A stretch of 64,000 nucleotides of DNA. Origin: an uncultured Bacteroidales bacterium (GTDB taxonomy: Bacteria; Bacteroidota; Bacteroidia; Bacteroidales; UBA932). Positions 60,182 through 64,000 of the stretch are shown here, in pieces; position 1 is the stretch's first letter; every line of letters begins with the position of its first letter. The DNA is taken from positions 62,001 through 126,000 of the forward strand of contig UQYV01000002.1 of assembly GCA_900545245.1 (NCBI GenBank), read 5' to 3'. The notes under the pieces are model-generated. The model had not been told where the DNA came from and did no database searches. It worked only from the letters and a program-made list of their open reading frames with translations. The translations under genes were made by a program, and so were the position numbers.

Positions 60182-60559
60182 TTATTTGCAAAGTTTCTCG
60201 TAAGCGGCGGCGTCCAAAAGACTATCAACTTCGCCCGGCTCACTCATCTGCACCTTGATAATCCAGTTTGCATACGGATCTTCGTTGAGCAGCTCCGGCT
60301 CATCCTCAAGAGCTTCATTAACCTCTATGACGGTTCCGGAAACCGGTGAAATGAGGTCGCTCGCTGCCTTCACGCTCTCAACGGCGCCGAACTCTTCTCC
60401 CGCTGCAACCTCGTCACCGACCGACGGCATGTCAACATATGACAAATCACCCATAGCATGCTGTGCGAAATCTGAAATTCCAATTACGGCGATGTCGCCT
60501 TCTACCTTAACCCATTCGTGTGACTCGGCGTATTTGAGTCCTTCAAGTACCTTTGACAT
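60182..60559 (-). CDS. gcvH: Glycine cleavage system H protein
   Basis: The 125-residue carrier has SHEWVKVEGDIAVIGISDFAQ and the lipoyl Lys64 in ESVKAASDLISPVSG, followed by EVNEALEDEPELLNEDPY. Lys64 is lipoylated, probably by the LplA encoded at 61873-62691. It shuttles the aminomethyl arm between P, T and L proteins. It lies between gcvT and gcvPA. Confidence 0.96.
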   Translation of the reverse strand: MSKVLEGLKYAESHEWVKVEGDIAVIGISDFAQHAMGDLSYVDMPSVGDEVAAGEEFGAVESVKAASDLISPVSGTVIEVNEALEDEPELLNEDPYANWIIKVQMSEPGEVDSLLDAAAYEKLCK

Positions 60560-60652
60560 ATTTTTGTATTTTTATGATTATCAATACTTTAAATTCAATA
60601 ATTCAGTTTATCTGTCTGTTTCACCACTTGGCTTTTTCAAGACTTGATGAGA

Positions 60653-61762
60653 CTATTTCTTGTAGTTCGGTGTGTAGAAACGTCGTTTCACGACTTTGCC
60701 CGGGAAGATTTTCTTTCGAATCTGAATCTGAACCGGGGTGTCAAGTGCAGAATGTGCCTTGTCGACAAATGCCATGCAGATGCTACGGTCAAGCGAAATC
60801 GAATGATAACCGGTTGTCACCTCACCAATCTGCACTCCATGCTCGTCAAGCACCGGATAGCCTGCCCTCGGAATAGCTTTGTCGAAAATCTCAATGCCGA
60901 CAAGCTTCTTATCCACGCCTTCAACTTTCTGACGTTCAACTACTTCCTTACCTATAAACTCCACCTTGTCGGTCTTCACAAACATGCCGAGAGAAGCCTC
61001 AATCGGAGTCGTGCTGTCGTCCAGTTCGTGTCCGTAGAGCGGCAGTCCAGCCTCGAAACGCAGAGTGTCGCGGCAACCGAGCCCGCAAGGTTTCACACCC
61101 GCCTTTTGGAGCAACGTCCAGATGTCCACAATCGCCTCATTCACGGCATAAATCTCGAATCCGTCTTCTCCTGTGTAGCCTGTTCGGCTGACAATCAGCC
61201 TTTTACCCTTCCACTCAAATTCGCGGAATGTGTAGAACTCAAGCTCTGACAGTCCAGTAAGTCCAAGAATATCAGTGAGTTTCTTTTCGGAAGACGGTCC
61301 CTGTACAGCGATTTCGCCCCAAAACTCAGAGTCGTCGGAAATCTCCACATCGAAGCCTTTGGCCTGAGACTCAATCCATTGCACATCCTTAGCGATGTTT
61401 GCAGCATTCACGACAAGGAGATATTTCCCTTTTTCATAAAGCTTATAAACCAACAAATCGTCCACAACACCTCCGTCCTCACGGAGCATCATCCCATAGA
61501 GAATCTTTCCGTCCGGCATTCCTGCGACATCGTTTGTAAATATATGGTTCACAAACTTTTCCGCATCTTCTCCGCTCACGAAGACCTCTCCCATATGAGA
61601 AACGTCAAACATTCCGACGTCGCTCCGGACGGCGTTGTGCTCATCGACGATGTTCGTGTACTGAATCGGCATTATGAATCCTCCGAACGGACTCATCTGT
61701 GCTCCGAGAGCGACGTGGCTGTCATAGAGACAGGTTTTCTTTTCAGAATTGTGGTTTTCCAT
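60653..61762 (-). CDS. gcvT: Aminomethyltransferase (glycine cleavage T protein)
   Basis: The 369-residue enzyme has MSPFGGFIMPIQYTNIVDEH, DVSHMGEVFVSG, the folate-site VSRTGYTGEDGFEIY, LGCRDTLRFEAGLPLYGHEL and IGEVTTGYHSISLDRSI. It transfers the methylene unit to tetrahydrofolate and frees ammonia. The frame reaches 61783, but ATG 61762 (MENHNSEKKTCLYDSH) gives the usual start. It is the first gcv gene after lplA; the 110-base gap shows no exact TAnnTTTG element and no glycine riboswitch that I can recognise. Confidence 0.95.
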   Translation of the reverse strand: MENHNSEKKTCLYDSHVALGAQMSPFGGFIMPIQYTNIVDEHNAVRSDVGMFDVSHMGEVFVSGEDAEKFVNHIFTNDVAGMPDGKILYGMMLREDGGVVDDLLVYKLYEKGKYLLVVNAANIAKDVQWIESQAKGFDVEISDDSEFWGEIAVQGPSSEKKLTDILGLTGLSELEFYTFREFEWKGKRLIVSRTGYTGEDGFEIYAVNEAIVDIWTLLQKAGVKPCGLGCRDTLRFEAGLPLYGHELDDSTTPIEASLGMFVKTDKVEFIGKEVVERQKVEGVDKKLVGIEIFDKAIPRAGYPVLDEHGVQIGEVTTGYHSISLDRSICMAFVDKAHSALDTPVQIQIRKKIFPGKVVKRRFYTPNYKK

Positions 61763-61872
61763 TACTTGACCAATGTTTTGCAAGTGATTGGCTTGCTGCG
61801 TTATAGCTTATATTACTTCAACAAAAGCATTTCGAGAGACAAGCAAAGCGTCTGACATCATCCGACAGCAAG

Positions 61873-62691
61873 TCAAAGGCTGTCATCCGAGCATCCGATG
61901 TGCCCCTTAATGAACGAGGGATCAAGATAGGATTTTTCAATTTCGGAAATATCCCCTTCCTGCGCCGCGTTCAGTTCAAAAGCGTCAGTACAAAAGTATG
62001 AAATTAAAGCTGATTTCAATGCTTCGAGACCGATATTTTTTTCATCAAGAAGCGATTTGAGATTCATCACCCTCTGTTCCACGGACTTTACTCCCTTGCT
62101 CTGAAGTTTCGCACGGGAAGGAGTGATGGCGGCGGACATCGCAGAAAAATCAAGGTCGTAGAGGAATGTGCCGTGGACAATCCCGACACCGTTAGGCTTG
62201 AGAGAGAATGCGTTGCCGGAAACTTTCCTTCCGTCCACAAGAACATCGTTGCGCCCCGACACCTCCGCGTCAATGCCGAGGCTGCGTAGAAATTCCGCCA
62301 ATTTTTCGAGATATTCACTAAAAAGTGCCGAAACATCGGAGCAACGCCTTATATATGAGATCATTATGTTTCCTTTGTCTGCGAATACGCATCCGCCTCC
62401 ACTCTTCCGGCGGTACATCGCGATTCCGTGTTCGCGGCAGTATGGGACATTGACTTCTGCGTTCATGTCTTGGTTGCGACCGAAGATGACAGTGGGGGTC
62501 ACCTGCCAGATGAAGAACAGTCCGTCACTGTTCCACACGGTCCTATCCGAGTCCGTGGAACTATCTTTTAATGTTCCACAGCGGCTATTCAGCAGCATGT
62601 CAAGATTTTCGGCTGCATATTCCTCCATCGAGAGGTAAAACACCAGACGACGATCAGCACCGTTATTGTCCGGAAGTGATAAATAAGTCAT
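61873..62691 (-). CDS. lplA: Lipoate--protein ligase family protein
   Basis: The 272-residue protein has the biotin/lipoate-ligase fold: FFIWQVTPTVIFGRNQDMNAEVN, YRRKSGGGCVFADKGNIMIS with the RRxGGG lipoyl-AMP loop and the HxxxNxx-like part, DVLVDGRKVSGNAFS with catalytic Lys, and VHGTFLYDLDFSAM. It activates free lipoate and transfers it to GcvH. A frame reaches 62754 and would overlap the esterase gene; ATG 62691 (MTYLSLPDNN) is preferred. No lipA/lipB is in the window, which fits scavenging, but these could lie elsewhere. Confidence 0.88.
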   Translation of the reverse strand: MTYLSLPDNNGADRRLVFYLSMEEYAAENLDMLLNSRCGTLKDSSTDSDRTVWNSDGLFFIWQVTPTVIFGRNQDMNAEVNVPYCREHGIAMYRRKSGGGCVFADKGNIMISYIRRCSDVSALFSEYLEKLAEFLRSLGIDAEVSGRNDVLVDGRKVSGNAFSLKPNGVGIVHGTFLYDLDFSAMSAAITPSRAKLQSKGVKSVEQRVMNLKSLLDEKNIGLEALKSALISYFCTDAFELNAAQEGDISEIEKSYLDPSFIKGHIGCSDDSL

Positions 62692-62741
62692 TTCCAAATA
62701 ATTAAAAAGTATTTTATCCCCCTGCTCAGGACTTTTCAAGT

Positions 62742-63359
62742 TCAGACACTCCAAATGAATTTTGGAAGGATGCGGACAATGTAGCTTTCTGTGACGACAT
62801 GGCCTGGAAGAACGTGGTGCGTCATCATCTCACGGTTGGAAAACAGACGCTCGTAGTCAGCCTTGATCTCCTCACCGAGAAGCTGGTCATGTTCGGTGTA
62901 GTGGCATAGAATCCTGTCCGGAAGCATTCCGGGAAAGGCCTCCTCCCCTGTTGGCGTGATGCAGTCATCATTTCCGACAGGCAGCGGCCAGTCCAGAAAC
63001 TCCTTTACATCATTCTCTGTCACAATGAATTCCGTTGCGCCGTCCGAACGCGGGCCGAACCACTTATTCTTGCCAAGGTGCTTCTGAATCGTCTCATACG
63101 GATTCACCGCAGGATTTATGACCAATTCCGGCCCACGAAAATCGCAGCAAACGGCATAGAAGCCACCAAGCGAGGTGCCGAGGACGGCGGCATAGTCGCC
63201 ATCCTTCAGCAGTTCGTTGATTTTCGCGATGGACTCTCCGGGATGGTGGTTCAGCTCCGGTACAACCCAATCGAACTGAGGATAGTATTTCCTCAGAAAG
63301 TTGACGATACCCGATTTTGCCGACCCGCCGAACCCGTGAAGCCATAAAATTTTCCGCAT
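62742..63359 (-). CDS. YqiA/UPF0227-like alpha/beta-hydrolase esterase
   Basis: The 205-residue protein begins MRKILWLHGFGGSAKSG, with the oxyanion HGF motif, and has VLGTSLGGFYA, the nucleophile elbow GTSLGG with the catalytic Ser. HHVLPGHVVTE near the end supplies the catalytic His, and an Asp is in HYTEHDQLLG. It resembles small esterases of unknown physiological substrate. It lies 6 bases after the phosphohexomutase gene and 51 before lplA. Confidence 0.82.
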   Translation of the reverse strand: MRKILWLHGFGGSAKSGIVNFLRKYYPQFDWVVPELNHHPGESIAKINELLKDGDYAAVLGTSLGGFYAVCCDFRGPELVINPAVNPYETIQKHLGKNKWFGPRSDGATEFIVTENDVKEFLDWPLPVGNDDCITPTGEEAFPGMLPDRILCHYTEHDQLLGEEIKADYERLFSNREMMTHHVLPGHVVTESYIVRILPKFIWSV

Positions 63360-63364
63360 ATCCG

Positions 63365-64000
63365 TTACAGACCGAATTGTTCCTTCAGCTGCGCAATCTT
63401 GGCATCAGCATTGTCTCCATGCGCACCGAAATAGAACTTGATCTTCGGCTCAGTGCCGGACGGACGCACAGAAACAACGTCACCCTCGGCCGAATAGAAC
63501 TGAAGCACGTTGGACGAAGGCAGACCTGTCTCCTCAGTCTTGAGGTAGTCGATAACCTTCGCTACCTGAGTGCCGGCCAAAGACTTAGGCGGATTGTTTC
63601 TCATATCCGCCATAATCGCGGCAATCTCCTCAGCTCCGGCCTTTCCCTCACGCACGAGTGAAACGAGAGCCTCGCGGTAGTAGCCGAACTCTTTGTAGAT
63701 GTCCTGGAGCAACTGATAGAGTGTCTTGCCTTGATCGGCAGCCCATGCGGCGCATTCTGCAACCATAGCGCAGGAAATCGGAGCATCCTTGTCGCGGACA
63801 TATTCTCCGACATTGAATCCGTAACTCTCCTCGCCTCCGCATACAAACTCGCCCTTGCCCTCATTGTTGCGGACGACGTCGGCTATGTACTTGAAGCCTG
63901 TGAGGACATTATAGACCTTCACGCCGTATTTTTCGCAAATTGCACGAATGAGCTCTGTGGTGACGATGGTCTTCACGCAGTAGCACCCAGGAGTGAGCGT
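63365..64000 (-). CDS. Phosphoglucomutase/phosphomannomutase, C-terminal part (runs off the window)
   Basis: About 212 residues of the C-terminal half are visible in an open frame continuing past 64000. GCYCVKTIVTTELIRAICEKYG and VCGGEESYGFNVGEYVRDKDAP hold the sugar-binding GEESxG loop of domain 3, and VVSVRPSGTEPKIKFYFG is the domain 4 phosphate-binding motif. It interconverts hexose 1- and 6-phosphates, feeding nucleotide-sugar synthesis. An internal GTG at 63976 is a false start: the preceding codons belong to the same domain. Confidence 0.93.
   Translation of the reverse strand, partial: TLTPGCYCVKTIVTTELIRAICEKYGVKVYNVLTGFKYIADVVRNNEGKGEFVCGGEESYGFNVGEYVRDKDAPISCAMVAECAAWAADQGKTLYQLLQDIYKEFGYYREALVSLVREGKAGAEEIAAIMADMRNNPPKSLAGTQVAKVIDYLKTEETGLPSSNVLQFYSAEGDVVSVRPSGTEPKIKFYFGAHGDNADAKIAQLKEQFGL

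Noticed and set aside
1..64000. CRISPR arrays, insertion sequences or prophage
   Set aside because: No regularly spaced direct repeats, Cas genes, transposases or phage structural genes are seen; the only CI-like protein (7673-8209) stands alone.

Overview
The window looks like chromosomal DNA of a Bacteroidales (Bacteroidota) bacterium. It carries many -7 elements of the TAnnTTTG type, several with a TTTG -33 element 18-21 bases upstream, which is the Bacteroidota sigma-factor signature. It also has lipoproteins with a Cys lipobox, few strong Shine-Dalgarno sequences, DUF3467, a membrane pyrophosphatase, a two-subunit glycine decarboxylase and a Bacteroidota-type Wza/Wzc/CpsB export module. 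I cannot name a genus from the sequence alone.

Layout. 1-5 kb: end of a lipoprotein gene, then mntP, rlmD, a Ca/Na antiporter and an MscS channel. 4.7-7.2 kb (minus): an acyltransferase and queA. 7.2-10.5 kb: an AT-rich control region, an HTH regulator with likely operators, and a divergent dihydroorotate-dehydrogenase-like gene coupled to cinA. 10.6-18.8 kb (minus): dipeptidase, rlmB, an ABC-F ATPase, tatC-tatA, a thioesterase and valS. 19-20.7 kb (plus): DUF3467, kdsC, maf, then a likely free-standing small RNA with its own promoter and terminator. 20.8-37.3 kb (mostly minus): hppA, tRNA-Cys, rlmI, an exonuclease, an unknown lipoprotein, pssA, a secreted C1B peptidase, a 5'-nucleotidase split over two genes, a Na-type ABC exporter, holA, hpf, a tyrosine recombinase, a CCA-adding enzyme and an HsdR_N-like protein.

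37.3-54.1 kb is the accessory, cell-surface part. After an rluA-family gene come two glycosyltransferases, a polysaccharide pyruvyl transferase and a gene that joins a Wzx-like flippase to an FrhB-like domain. A short plus-strand block follows: Dabb protein, a 45-residue peptide, a lipoprotein with an AT-rich 3' end, and a DUF4160/DUF2442 toxin-antitoxin pair whose toxin is frameshifted. The minus-strand operon wza-wzc-cpsB-aminotransferase-ABC exporter closes the region. 54-64 kb (minus) is one metabolic block: partial phosphohexomutase, YqiA-like esterase, lipoate ligase, gcvT, gcvH, gcvPA, gcvPB, lpdA and an NhaC-type antiporter. It holds all parts of glycine cleavage plus the enzyme that attaches lipoate to GcvH.

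The most unusual items are the flippase-FrhB fusion, the DHODH-like protein that lacks the expected catalytic residues, the small RNA at 20.55-20.67 kb, the paired palindromes upstream of the HTH regulator, and the decaying toxin-antitoxin pair beside a compositionally mosaic lipoprotein gene.
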